Shown here: in pieces, positions 1 through 10,918 of the stretch
Position numbering within the stretch: the stretch's first letter is position 1
How the letters are laid out: the number at the start of each line of letters is the position of its first letter
NCBI RefSeq assembly: GCF_949628265.1
Contig: NC_088786.1
Span: forward strand, 7,068,001 to 7,132,000
Direction: 5' to 3'
DNA from: Cloeon dipterum
Lineage: Eukaryota; Arthropoda; Insecta; Ephemeroptera; Baetidae
Length of the DNA stretch: 64,000 nt
Notes under the pieces: generated by a model
Database searches by the model: none
Told to the model about the DNA's origin: nothing
What the model saw: only the letters and a program-made list of their open reading frames with translations
Program-made: the position numbers and the translations under genes

Positions 1-1256
1 AGTCGAATTTGGCCTCATGAAAAATTCAGACGCGTGAAAATTCCCTGTATGCGCGGCGTTGGCTTGTCGTTTGCTCTCTTTTTCAGCACAGCTAGCTATC
101 TCTCTGGTGTGATGAAACAGTTGGCGAAATAATTGGATTAGACTGAGCACCGAGCCGGCTATGCCGTTTTGCATGTTATCAGCGGCCTTTACGCCTCGCA
201 ATTTGCACCCGAAAGATCGGCAACAACCCCTTCTGTATAAATTGTTTTGATCCGTGTTTTCAATTGGGACGACGCGCGTGCAGGCCGCCTGGAATAAAAG
301 TGGCTGGGAAATGAAAATTTAGCACAATTTCCCCCTCTGATTGCCGTGCCTAAAAAGAGGAAATAATCTCGCGCGCGACGTGACGGGCGAGCTGCTGCTG
401 GATGAGCCAATTAAACTCTCGATTGGATTCGAGGGTGCAAGAAATCGCGTCCCCTCCCTCATTGTTTCTTTCGTTATTCATGCCTATTTTACATAAATTT
501 AGAAGGGATGTACGTTGAGTTCACCCGTCTATTTTCCCAATGAGTCATTTTATAGTAATTTTAAATTACAAGAATTTTAAGTCAAGTTTGTAGCATTAGT
601 CGTCAAAAGTTTTCAACATTCTAAATTAGAACATAGCTCTATAGTCCCTTTGTCAATTGCCAACTATTTTTTCAAACCCTGATATTTGGTATATGCTCAG
701 ACATTTTAAGAAACTTTCTAATCAGGGAATAAACTTTTGAGTCTTCTCCTTTTTATAATGTAAAAATGAACTATTCACAGAGCATTTTGCGTTTTTCCAG
801 CGTAGAGCGTGAATATTGAAAACAAGTTGCTTATCACGGAGTGTCGTATTCGTAAAACTTTTCCCCCGTCCGACGCATTAAAGGAAAAAAGCAAAAAGCT
901 GATATCCGCGAACAAAATGTAGGCTCCTTGCGCTTCCATTCGGCGGCACCGGCTGCTTTTGTCCTCCTTGTTAGCATATGCAGCTTTTTCGCAGCCCGGC
1001 ATCTTTTCTATATACTCTGAGAGTGATAAAAGTTTCGGCTTCGCCGCGTGCCTTCTATTTCTTTTTTATACTTCACAAACTACAGCATACCAGTCAAAAA
1101 TCGACGCACCAGAGAGCAGCGCGAAAACGCCATGCAAAAAGAGAGGAAACCTGCCTGCGAGCGCTATTCAACATGAGCTATATGCTTATTAGGTTGTATT
1201 CCTGCAAAATATTTTTTTCACTGAAATATGTGGTCGCACGCTTTAAGCTAGACTTA
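1..1256. other. Non-coding stretch, no gene recognised
   Basis: AT-rich sequence with short GC-richer patches near 1-480 and 850-1150. The open frames are short, overlap on both strands and show no family motif. I see no gene, RNA or mobile element here before the hairpin pair that starts at 1257. Confidence 0.5.
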
Positions 1257-1367
1257 GGGGCGGATCACGGCACCGTTTTTTAGCTTGACCTTGAAACACT
1301 GTACAACGCTTGCCTTATGCCCAGCGTTGGCATTTTTTCTCAAGGTTGCGTTGCCGTGATCCGCCCC
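1257..1367. repeat. 111 bp hairpin element, copy 1
   Basis: The element begins with ggggcggatcacggca and ends with its reverse complement, tgccgtgatccgcccc, giving 16-bp perfect terminal inverted repeats around about 79 bp. A second copy lies 197 bp downstream and includes similar flanking ATCGAT-rich DNA, so a unit of about 200 bp seems to have been tandemly duplicated. It is probably a very short non-autonomous inverted-repeat element. No coding capacity is visible. Confidence 0.75.
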
Positions 1368-1453
1368 ATGGCCAAATAAAAACAAATTTTTAATATCGAT
1401 GTTTTTTGACGATATTTATCGAATTTTATCGATATTTATTGTTGCTTAACATT

Positions 1454-1566
1454 GGGGCGGATCACGGCACCGTTTTTTAGCTCGACCTTGAAACAATGTA
1501 CAATGCTTGCCTTATGCCCAGCGTTGCCATTTTCTCTCAAGTTTGCGTTGCCGTAATCCGCCCCCC
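1454..1566. repeat. 111 bp hairpin element, copy 2
   Basis: Second copy of the element at 1257-1367, with the same 16-bp left end. The right end differs by one base (gtaatcc for gtgatcc) and has two extra C. The inverted symmetry extends outward into CATT/AATG. Copies 1 and 2 differ at only a few internal sites. Confidence 0.7.
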
Positions 1567-1887
1567 AATGGTTATAAAGGACGATATTTTACCATCGATG
1601 TTTTTTCAGACGATTATTATCGATATATATTGATATTCAAAAACATTTGGAGATGACGTCATTCAAGCTTTCGTGGTTGAACGGTGACCAAAAATGGTTT
1701 AAAGGCATTTACTTAAAAGAATTACATAAAAACTACATGAACTTTTTTGTTTTAGCACAAAAATCAAAATCACATTATTCCTTGATTTGTGTTTCTGACC
1801 GACCATTTGCTTTTTATGAAATAAAATTCCGTTTTATTTTTAGATTGTGTTTAATATATGCAAATGAAATTATCTTGAGCAAATTGA

Positions 1888-3665
1888 TCATTCATTTTCA
1901 TCATTGTGCTCAAGGCAGAAATCGATCACTTCTTTTGTCTTGACACTCAGATCTGCGTTGTCTACACCACACAAGTAAGCCATAAGTTCAAGGGTTCGGC
2001 TTCGTAGAGGTGGGTACGAGTAGTTCATTGCGTAGTACACAGAAATCAGTAAAGCAACTGCTTTTGTATCTGTGTCTATTGCAGCGCAAATGGTCCTCTC
2101 CTCGCAGCGAATATTAAAAGTTCCAGTTTTCTCTTGCACGATGTGAGGCGCTAAAAATGCCTTGTTTTTAGCAACGTCATTATTTTGTTTTGCTTCCTCG
2201 TACAGCTGAAGAGCCTGTTCCGCATCCTAAAATGCAGAAAGAGGGTGGTTGACGCAATAGCTAAAAAGTCGACTTCCAATTTTACTCACACATATTAGCG
2301 GCAACTCTTTTGGATACATTTTGTGAATCGAGCTGAGGAGGTCCTGTACTGATTTGATCGACACAGTTGCAAAGGTTGCTGTTCTAGCCCTCTTTCTTTT
2401 GGGTTTTTTGAAGCTGCCTTTTGGATGGTTAATTTTGTACTTGAGCCCTTCGAACATTTTTGCCAATCTCTCTGTAAAGGTCATCAACGGGTGGACCAAA
2501 ACAATCCTTTTCATTTCCTCAAACAACTAAAATAATGAAAGACAACCAGTATTGTTTTAAAATCGAATTTTAGTCATTATCCTCACCTGCTCTTGTCTAA
2601 ACAGTGCAGGCCACTTGTCCATAACTGATTCCAAGGGAAGATTTTTGACAACTATGTCTTCTCTCCGTGTTGAAAACAGTTGTAACATCAATCGCGACAC
2701 CTGTTCCTCGTCTGCGTGCTCTGTGCTTAGCTCAGTCATCAACAATGTATAGTCACGTTTTAACGATTCTTCAGTCGACATCGCAGGAGTTGGTGGCAAA
2801 AAGTTGACCTCCCCGCCAACAGCTTTTATGATGCCTCTGCCAGGCTTCGCTGGAAATGAAAAAAAGCGTGCTTTTAGTTTAATAACTGTAGTGATTTAAA
2901 TTACGCTTTTACAGCTTTCAATTAGTTATTAAAATGATTGAGCTATTTAAAATGTTTCATATTGAATTTTATCTTACATCTATTAGCCAACACTTCAGGG
3001 TGCTTGCTCTCACGTCGAAGTTCCGTCATTTTTCCATTGACCGTGGAAATCCAATCCTCGATTCCAAGCGGGTCATCGTTGCTTTTGCTGGCCAGAAATT
3101 TGTAGGTGTTGACCAAAGTCAAACAAGCATCCATGACCATTTTCCTTGTTGGATAGTACGTGAATTGGACCAAATACATCGAGATCAAAGTGCGAATTTC
3201 TCGATACAAGCTCGGTGATACTGTGTGAGGTGTCTCGTTGGAAGGGTTGGCTTCAAGGGTTGCCAGTTCCAGCTCGCTTCGTACAGACTTAGAAAAGCGC
3301 TCAAGCGGTATTTCAAATTTACCGGGTTCCCACATCTCATGTTTCAAATTTGAAACGTTTCCTTTCCGAAACTCATATACAGAGGAAAGTATATCAGAGT
3401 GGTAGCCACTAACTGATATCGCGTGCTCATTATTGTTGAAAACAACATCTAACATCATGACACCCTTGAGGGGGAAATCTTGAGCGCGAATCTCAAAGAA
3501 TCTTTTAAATTTAAAATTAAACAAACGCAAATGAAAATCACCGCTTAGATGGCACGTATCTTTGATTATCTTCATGAGATTGGGCAGCTCTTTCTCTCCA
3601 ATTTCCACGAAGTCTACATCCACCAGATGGTTAGTTCCGTATACGCGTACTCCGATCTGGTTCAT
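1888..3665 (-). CDS. SAMD3-like protein, array copy 1 (intact, 508 aa, 4 exons)
   Basis: Exons on the minus strand are 3665-2978, 2849-2587, 2526-2290 and 2226-1888. All introns (128, 60 and 63 nt) are GT-AG with good donors (gtaaga, gtgagg, gtgagt), and the 1527 nt stay in frame to TGA. Residues ~3-76 resemble the ubiquitin-like/PB1-like N-terminal domain of the large animal family annotated as 'sterile alpha motif domain-containing protein 3-like'. Residues ~153-229 contain its helical segment with the YPTRK motif. The last exon holds the hydrophobic ISVYYAMNYSYP segment typical of the family C-terminus. No SAM domain is visible. The ATG at 3665 is preceded in frame by TAG. A strong 3' splice site at about 3715 suggests a 5'UTR intron. 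A poly(A) signal lies at 1838-1833. The function of this family is not established. Family assignment is from recognition only. Confidence 0.85.
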
Positions 3666-3816
3666 TTTAAGACAGTCTTTAAGATGCTCTGACTATTTGC
3701 AAGTTAAGAGAGTTCTGAAAGTAAAAATTTACAATATGTTAGGATTGTTACAAATAAGGTACAACATAATCAAATGAAAAGCATGCGCAAGAGCAAGAAG
3801 GCAGTTTGAACGCTAC

Positions 3817-3838
3817 AACCTCAATAGCCATTGAGGTT
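3817..3838. promoter_or_regulatory. 9-4-9 palindrome upstream of SAMD3-like gene, copy 1
   Basis: Arms aacctcaat and attgaggtt flank a 4-base AGCC centre, about 150 bp 5' of the ATG. The palindrome recurs unchanged at 6827-6848, 9837-9858 and 12847-12868. It could be a dimeric transcription-factor site or chance. The position is the only functional hint. Confidence 0.35.
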
Positions 3839-3912
3839 CAGCTAGCACAGACGAATTTGGAAAATTAAATCGAATTTACGACAGTGAATTTAAAATTTCA
3901 GTTTCTAAATTC

Positions 3913-4120
3913 ACCAGTTGTATAAACCCTTAGTGTTTGAGGCCTCTAACATATGGCGTCACCGTATACATTCGTAATAAATTTATTTTTAAGGCACTTT
4001 CGCTGCGATTTCAGACTCAATCCAGCCACTGTGGGATTCATCACTTAATATTATTCTTTCTTCAGACGCGCTGAAAACCAAAATCAGTCCAGCCAGTCGC
4101 CATATAATCGTGAAAAACTC
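3913..4120 (+). mobile_element. Half of a 419 bp inverted-repeat element inside array unit 1
   Basis: This segment begins with accagttgtataaaccctta and runs through the left arm and centre of the full-length elements at 51863-52280 and 53334-53752. It includes the ATGGCG.CACCG core, GCTGCGATTTCAGACTCAAT and the GTCCAGCCA.TCGCC centre. The right arm is missing. It lies upstream of the SAMD3-like gene in every unit. Confidence 0.75.
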
Positions 4121-4898
4121 TAGAAAAACATCAAGAACGAGCTCCCGGCCGGCTCCAGGAGGTCGGTCGTGACCATATCCCGGGCCTGAAGCCTGAAGGA
4201 GAGAATAGCTGATCCCCATTTATTCAAAAAAATTATCATTGGTTTTTTTGACCATGCCATTACGGAAAAATCTGATTTCAAATTAAGTTCCCACGCCCTC
4301 AAGAGCATAAAATCATTCAATACCAAACACCAAATTAATTTTCAAAAAAAAAAGGATAAAAAACCGAGTGCATATAATCCAATAATAGAGCGCGAACGAG
4401 CAAAAAATGTAAATATCGTAGTAAATAATAAAAAAAACAGTTACATTTCACCTCTCTAAATGCTTAATTCAACATACCTGGTCTGAAACTGGCCGATTGA
4501 GGTAGGATTTCAAAGATATTGATGGAAATTTGGCGTAGGTCAGTTTTTCGACACGTTGTTTACAATGCAAGCCATGCCGCGAACGAGTTCGTTTTTCTTT
4601 CACCTGCTAGAGGACCGGATGGGGGCGCGCTTTTCAAACGTTGACACACGTGCCACACATATTTAGGTCTTGGATCTGGCAACACCCTGAAACGCTTTGT
4701 AAAAACATGAAAATTGTATGTTGCGTGTGCACATTTCTCAATTTGAATTTAATTATATTCAACATTAATATTATTGTTTCACATTTTCACTTCTTTTTTT
4801 TCTTTCTGACCGACCATTTGCTTTTTATGAAATAAAATTCCGTTTTATTTTTAGATTGTGTTTAATATATGCAAATGAAATTATCTTGAGCAAATTGA

Positions 4899-6675
4899 TC
4901 ATTCATTTTCATCATTGTGCTCAAGGCAGAAATCGATCACTTCTTTTGTCTTGACACTCAGATCTGCGTTGTCTACACCACACAAGTAAGCCATAAGTTC
5001 AAGGGTTCGGCTTCGTAGAGGTGGGTACGAGTAGTTCATTGCGTAGTACACAGAAATCAGTAAAGCAACTGCTTTTGTATCTGTGTCTATTGCAGCGCAA
5101 ATGGTCCTCTCCTCGCAGCGAATATTAAAAGTTCCAGTTTTCTCTTGCACGATGTGAGGCGCTAAAAATGCCTTGTTTTTAGCAACGTCATTATTTTGTT
5201 TTGCTTCCTCGTACAGCTGAAGAGCCTGTTCCGCATCCTAAAATGCAGAAAGAGGGTGGTTGACGCAATAGCTAAAAAGTCGACTTCCAATTTTACTCAC
5301 ACATATTAGCGGCAACTCTTTTGGATACATTTTGTGAATCGAGCTGAGGAGGTCCTGTACTGATTTGATCGACACAGTTGCAAAGGTTGCTGTTCTAGCC
5401 CTCTTTCTTTTGGGTTTTTGAAGCTGCCTTTTGGATGGTTAATTTTGTACTTGAGCCCTTCGAACATTTTTGCCAATCTCTCTGTAAAGGTCATCAACGG
5501 GTGGACCAAAACAATCCTTTTCATTTCCTCAAACAACTAAAATAATGAAAGACAACCAGTATTGTTTTAAAATCGAATTTTAGTCATTATCCTCACCTGC
5601 TCTTGTCTAAACAGTGCAGGCCACTTGTCCATAACTGATTCCAAGGGAAGATTTTTGACAACTATGTCTTCTCTCCGTGTTGAAAACAGTTGTAACATCA
5701 ATCGCGACACCTGTTCCTCGTCTGCGTGCTCTGTGCTTAGCTCAGTCATCAACAATGTATAGTCACGTTTTAACGATTCTTCAGTCGACATCGCAGGAGT
5801 TGGTGGCAAAAAGTTGACCTCCCCGCCAACAGCTTTTATGATGCCTCTGCCAGGCTTCGCTGGAAATGAAAAAAAGCGTGCTTTTAGTTTAATAACTGTA
5901 GTGATTTAAATTACGCTTTTACAGCTTTCAATTAGTTATTAAAATGATTGAGCTATTTAAAATGTTTCATATTGAATTTTATCTTACATCTATTAGCCAA
6001 CACTTCAGGGTGCTTGCTCTCACGTCGAAGTTCCGTCATTTTTCCATTGACCGTGGAAATCCAATCCTCGATTCCAAGCGGGTCATCGTTGCTTTTGCTG
6101 GCCAGAAATTTGTAGGTGTTGACCAAAGTCAAACAAGCATCCATGACCATTTTCCTTGTTGGATAGTACGTGAATTGGACCAAATACATCGAGATCAAAG
6201 TGCGAATTTCTCGATACAAGCTCGGTGATACTGTGTGAGGTGTCTCGTTGGAAGGGTTGGCTTCAAGGGTTGCCAGTTCCAGCTCGCTTCGTACAGACTT
6301 AGAAAAGCGCTCAAGCGGTATTTCAAATTTACCGGGTTCCCACATCTCATGTTTCAAATTTGAAACGTTTCCTTTCCGAAACTCATATACAGAGGAAAGT
6401 ATATCAGAGTGGTAGCCACTAACTGATATCGCGTGCTCATTATTGTTGAAAACAACATCTAACATCATGACACCCTTGAGGGGGAAATCTTGAGCGCGAA
6501 TCTCAAAGAATCTTTTAAATTTAAAATTAAACAAACGCAAATGAAAATCACCGCTTAGATGGCACGTATCTTTGATTATCTTCATGAGATTGGGCAGCTC
6601 TTTCTCTCCAATTTCCACGAAGTCTACATCCACCAGATGGTTAGTTCCGTATACGCGTACTCCGATCTGGTTCAT
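4899..6675 (-). pseudogene. SAMD3-like gene, array copy 2 (frameshifted in exon 3)
   Basis: Exons match copy 1: 6675-5988, 5859-5597, 5536-5301 and 5237-4899. The T run at 5415-5419 has five T where copy 1 (2404-2409) has six. The -1 shift follows residue ~357 and reaches a stop after 36 unrelated residues, giving about 393 aa in place of 508 and losing the C-terminal domain. Exons 1, 2 and 4 have unchanged frames. It may be a true pseudogene, a shortened functional variant or a homopolymer sequencing error. The same deletion in three units makes random error less likely, though assembly could have propagated it. Confidence 0.8.
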
Positions 6676-6922
6676 TTTAAGACAGTCTTTAAGATGCTCT
6701 GACTATTTGCAAGTTAAGAGAGTTCTGAAAGTAAAAATTTACAATATGTTAGGATTGTTACAAATAAGGTACAACATAATCAAATGAAAAGCATGCGCAA
6801 GAGCAAGAAGGCAGTTTGAACGCTACAACCTCAATAGCCATTGAGGTTCAGCTAGCACAGACGAATTTGGAAAATTAAATCAAATTTACGACAGTGAATT
6901 TAAAATTTCAGTTTCTAAATTC

Positions 6923-7130
6923 ACCAGTTGTATAAACCCTTAGTGTTTGAGGCCTCTAACATATGGCGTCACCGTATACATTCGTAATAAATTTATTTTT
7001 AAGGCACTTTCGCTGCGATTTCAGACTCAATCCAGCCACTGTGGGATTCATCACTTAATATTATTCTTTCTTCAGACGCGCTGAAAACCAAAATCAGTCC
7101 AGCCAGTCGCCATATAATCGTGAAAAACTC
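6923..7130 (+). mobile_element. Half MITE, array unit 2
   Basis: Exact positional counterpart of 3913-4120 in unit 2, so it was carried along by the tandem amplification and not inserted separately. Confidence 0.75.
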
Positions 7131-7908
7131 TAGAAAAACATCAAGAACGAGCTCCCGGCCGGCTCCAGGAGGTCGGTCGTGACCATATCCCGGGCCTGAA
7201 GCCTGAAGGAGAGAATAGCTGATCCCCATTTATTCAAAAAAATTATCATTGGTTTTTTTGACCATGCCATTACGGAAAAATCTGATTTCAAATTAAGTTC
7301 CCACGCCCTCAAGAGCATAAAATCATTCAATACCAAACACCAAATTAATTTTCAAAAAAAAAGGATAAAAAACCGAGTGCATATAATCCAATAATAGAGC
7401 GCGAACGAGCAAAAAATGTAAATATCGTAGTAAATAATAAAAAAAACAGTTACATTTCACCTCTCTAAATGCTTAATTCAACATACCTGGTCTGAAACTG
7501 GCCGATTGAGGTAGGATTTCAAAGATATTGATGGAAATTTGGCGTAGGTCAGTTTTTCGACACGTTGTTTACAATGCAAGCCATGCCGCGAACGAGTTCG
7601 TTTTTCTTTCACCTGCTAGAGGACCGGATTGGGGGCGCGCTTTTCAAACGTTGACACACGTGCCACACATATTTAGGTCTTGGATCTGGCAACACCCTGA
7701 AACGCTTTGTAAAAACATGAAAATTGTATGTTGCGTGTGCACATTTCTCAATTTGAATTTAATTATATTCAACATTAATATTATTGTTTCACATTTTCAC
7801 TTCTTTTTTTTCTTTCTGACCGACCATTTGCTTTTTATGAAATAAAATTCCGTTTTATTTTTAGATTGTGTTTAATATATGCAAATGAAATTATCTTGAG
7901 CAAATTGA

Positions 7909-9685
7909 TCATTCATTTTCATCATTGTGCTCAAGGCAGAAATCGATCACTTCTTTTGTCTTGACACTCAGATCTGCGTTGTCTACACCACACAAGTAAG
8001 CCATAAGTTCAAGGGTTCGGCTTCGTAGAGGTGGGTACGAGTAGTTCATTGCGTAGTACACAGAAATCAGTAAAGCAACTGCTTTTGTATCTGTGTCTAT
8101 TGCAGCGCAAATGGTCCTCTCCTCGCAGCGAATATTAAAAGTTCCAGTTTTCTCTTGCACGATGTGAGGCGCTAAAAATGCCTTGTTTTTAGCAACGTCA
8201 TTATTTTGTTTTGCTTCCTCGTACAGCTGAAGAGCCTGTTCCGCATCCTAAAATGCAGAAAGAGGGTGGTTGACGCAATAGCTAAAAAGTCGACTTCCAA
8301 TTTTACTCACACATATTAGCGGCAACTCTTTTGGATACATTTTGTGAATCGAGCTGAGGAGGTCCTGTACTGATTTGATCGACACAGTTGCAAAGGTTGC
8401 TGTTCTAGCCCTCTTTCTTTTGGGTTTTTGAAGCTGCCTTTTGGATGGTTAATTTTGTACTTGAGCCCTTCGAACATTTTTGCCAATCTCTCTGTAAAGG
8501 TCATCAACGGGTGGACCAAAACAATCCTTTTCATTTCCTCAAACAACTAAAATAATGAAAGACAACCAGTATTGTTTTAAAATCGAATTTTAGTCATTAT
8601 CCTCACCTGCTCTTGTCTAAACAGTGCAGGCCACTTGTCCATAACTGATTCCAAGGGAAGATTTTTGACAACTATGTCTTCTCTCCGTGTTGAAAACAGT
8701 TGTAACATCAATCGCGACACCTGTTCCTCGTCTGCGTGCTCTGTGCTTAGCTCAGTCATCAACAATGTATAGTCACGTTTTAACGATTCTTCAGTCGACA
8801 TCGCAGGAGTTGGTGGCAAAAAGTTGACCTCCCCGCCAACAGCTTTTATGATGCCTCTGCCAGGCTTCGCTGGAAATGAAAAAAAGCGTGCTTTTAGTTT
8901 AATAACTGTAGTGATTTAAATTACGCTTTTACAGCTTTCAATTAGTTATTAAAATGATTGAGCTATTTAAAATGTTTCATATTGAATTTTATCTTACATC
9001 TATTAGCCAACACTTCAGGGTGCTTGCTCTCACGTCGAAGTTCCGTCATTTTTCCATTGACCGTGGAAATCCAATCCTCGATTCCAAGCGGGTCATCGTT
9101 GCTTTTGCTGGCCAGAAATTTGTAGGTGTTGACCAAAGTCAAACAAGCATCCATGACCATTTTCCTTGTTGGATAGTACGTGAATTGGACCAAATACATC
9201 GAGATCAAAGTGCGAATTTCTCGATACAAGCTCGGTGATACTGTGTGAGGTGTCTCGTTGGAAGGGTTGGCTTCAAGGGTTGCCAGTTCCAGCTCGCTTC
9301 GTACAGACTTAGAAAAGCGCTCAAGCGGTATTTCAAATTTACCGGGTTCCCACATCTCATGTTTCAAATTTGAAACGTTTCCTTTCCGAAACTCATATAC
9401 AGAGGAAAGTATATCAGAGTGGTAGCCACTAACTGATATCGCGTGCTCATTATTGTTGAAAACAACATCTAACATCATGACACCCTTGAGGGGGAAATCT
9501 TGAGCGCGAATCTCAAAGAATCTTTTAAATTTAAAATTAAACAAACGCAAATGAAAATCACCGCTTAGATGGCACGTATCTTTGATTATCTTCATGAGAT
9601 TGGGCAGCTCTTTCTCTCCAATTTCCACGAAGTCTACATCCACCAGATGGTTAGTTCCGTATACGCGTACTCCGATCTGGTTCAT
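7909..9685 (-). pseudogene. SAMD3-like gene, array copy 3 (same frameshift)
   Basis: Exons are 9685-8998, 8869-8607, 8546-8311 and 8247-7909, identical in layout to copy 2. The five-T run lies at 8425-8429. I found no difference between units 2 and 3, so they are the most recently separated or best homogenised pair. The predicted product is the same ~393-residue truncated form. Confidence 0.8.
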
Positions 9686-9932
9686 TTTAAGACAGTCTTT
9701 AAGATGCTCTGACTATTTGCAAGTTAAGAGAGTTCTGAAAGTAAAAATTTACAATATGTTAGGATTGTTACAAATAAGGTACAACATAATCAAATGAAAA
9801 GCATGCGCAAGAGCAAGAAGGCAGTTTGAACGCTACAACCTCAATAGCCATTGAGGTTCAGCTAGCACAGACGAATTTGGAAAATTAAATCAAATTTACG
9901 ACAGTGAATTTAAAATTTCAGTTTCTAAATTC

Positions 9933-10140
9933 ACCAGTTGTATAAACCCTTAGTGTTTGAGGCCTCTAACATATGGCGTCACCGTATACATTCGTAATAA
10001 ATTTATTTTTAAGGCACTTTCGCTGCGATTTCAGACTCAATCCAGCCACTGTGGGATTCATCACTTAATATTATTCTTTCTTCAGACGCGCTGAAAACCA
10101 AAATCAGTCCAGCCAGTCGCCATATAATCGTGAAAAACTC
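9933..10140 (+). mobile_element. Half MITE, array unit 3
   Basis: Counterpart of 3913-4120 in unit 3, identical in position relative to the gene. Confidence 0.75.
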
Positions 10141-10918
10141 TAGAAAAACATCAAGAACGAGCTCCCGGCCGGCTCCAGGAGGTCGGTCGTGACCATATCC
10201 CGGGCCTGAAGCCTGAAGGAGAGAATAGCTGATCCCCATTTATTCAAAAAAATTATCATTGGTTTTTTTGACCATGCCATTACGGAAAAATCTGATTTCA
10301 AATTAAGTTCCCACGCCCTCAAGAGCATAAAATCATTCAATACCAAACACCAAATTAATTTTCAAAAAAAAAGGATAAAAAACCGAGTGCATATAATCCA
10401 ATAATAGAGCGCGAACGAGCAAAAAATGTAAATATCGTAGTAAATAATAAAAAAAACAGTTACATTTCACCTCTCTAAATGCTTAATTCAACATACCTGG
10501 TCTGAAACTGGCCGATTGAGGTAGGATTTCAAAGATATTGATGGAAATTTGGCGTAGGTCAGTTTTTCGACACGTTGTTTACAATGCAAGCCATGCCGCG
10601 AACGAGTTCGTTTTTCTTTCACCTGCTAGAGGACCGGATTGGGGGCGCGCTTTTCAAACGTTGACACACGTGCCACACATATTTAGGTCTTGGATCTGGC
10701 AACACCCTGAAACGCTTTGTAAAAACATGAAAATTGTATGTTGCGTGTGCACATTTCTCAATTTGAATTTAATTATATTCAACATTAATATTATTGTTTC
10801 ACATTTTCACTTCTTTTTTTTCTTTCTGACCGACCATTTGCTTTTTATGAAATAAAATTCCGTTTTATTTTTAGATTGTGTTTAATATATGCAAATGAAA
10901 TTATCTTGAGCAAATTGA

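Noticed and set aside
2934..3218. 94-codon plus-strand open frame inside the SAMD3-like unit, repeated in each copy
   Set aside because: It lies antisense to exon 1, whose minus-strand frame has splice continuity and family similarity. The repetition only reflects the array.
3989..4326. Two minus-strand open frames upstream of the SAMD3-like gene
   Set aside because: They overlap the MITE half and each other, show no motif or splice link to exon 1, and are best explained by chance.
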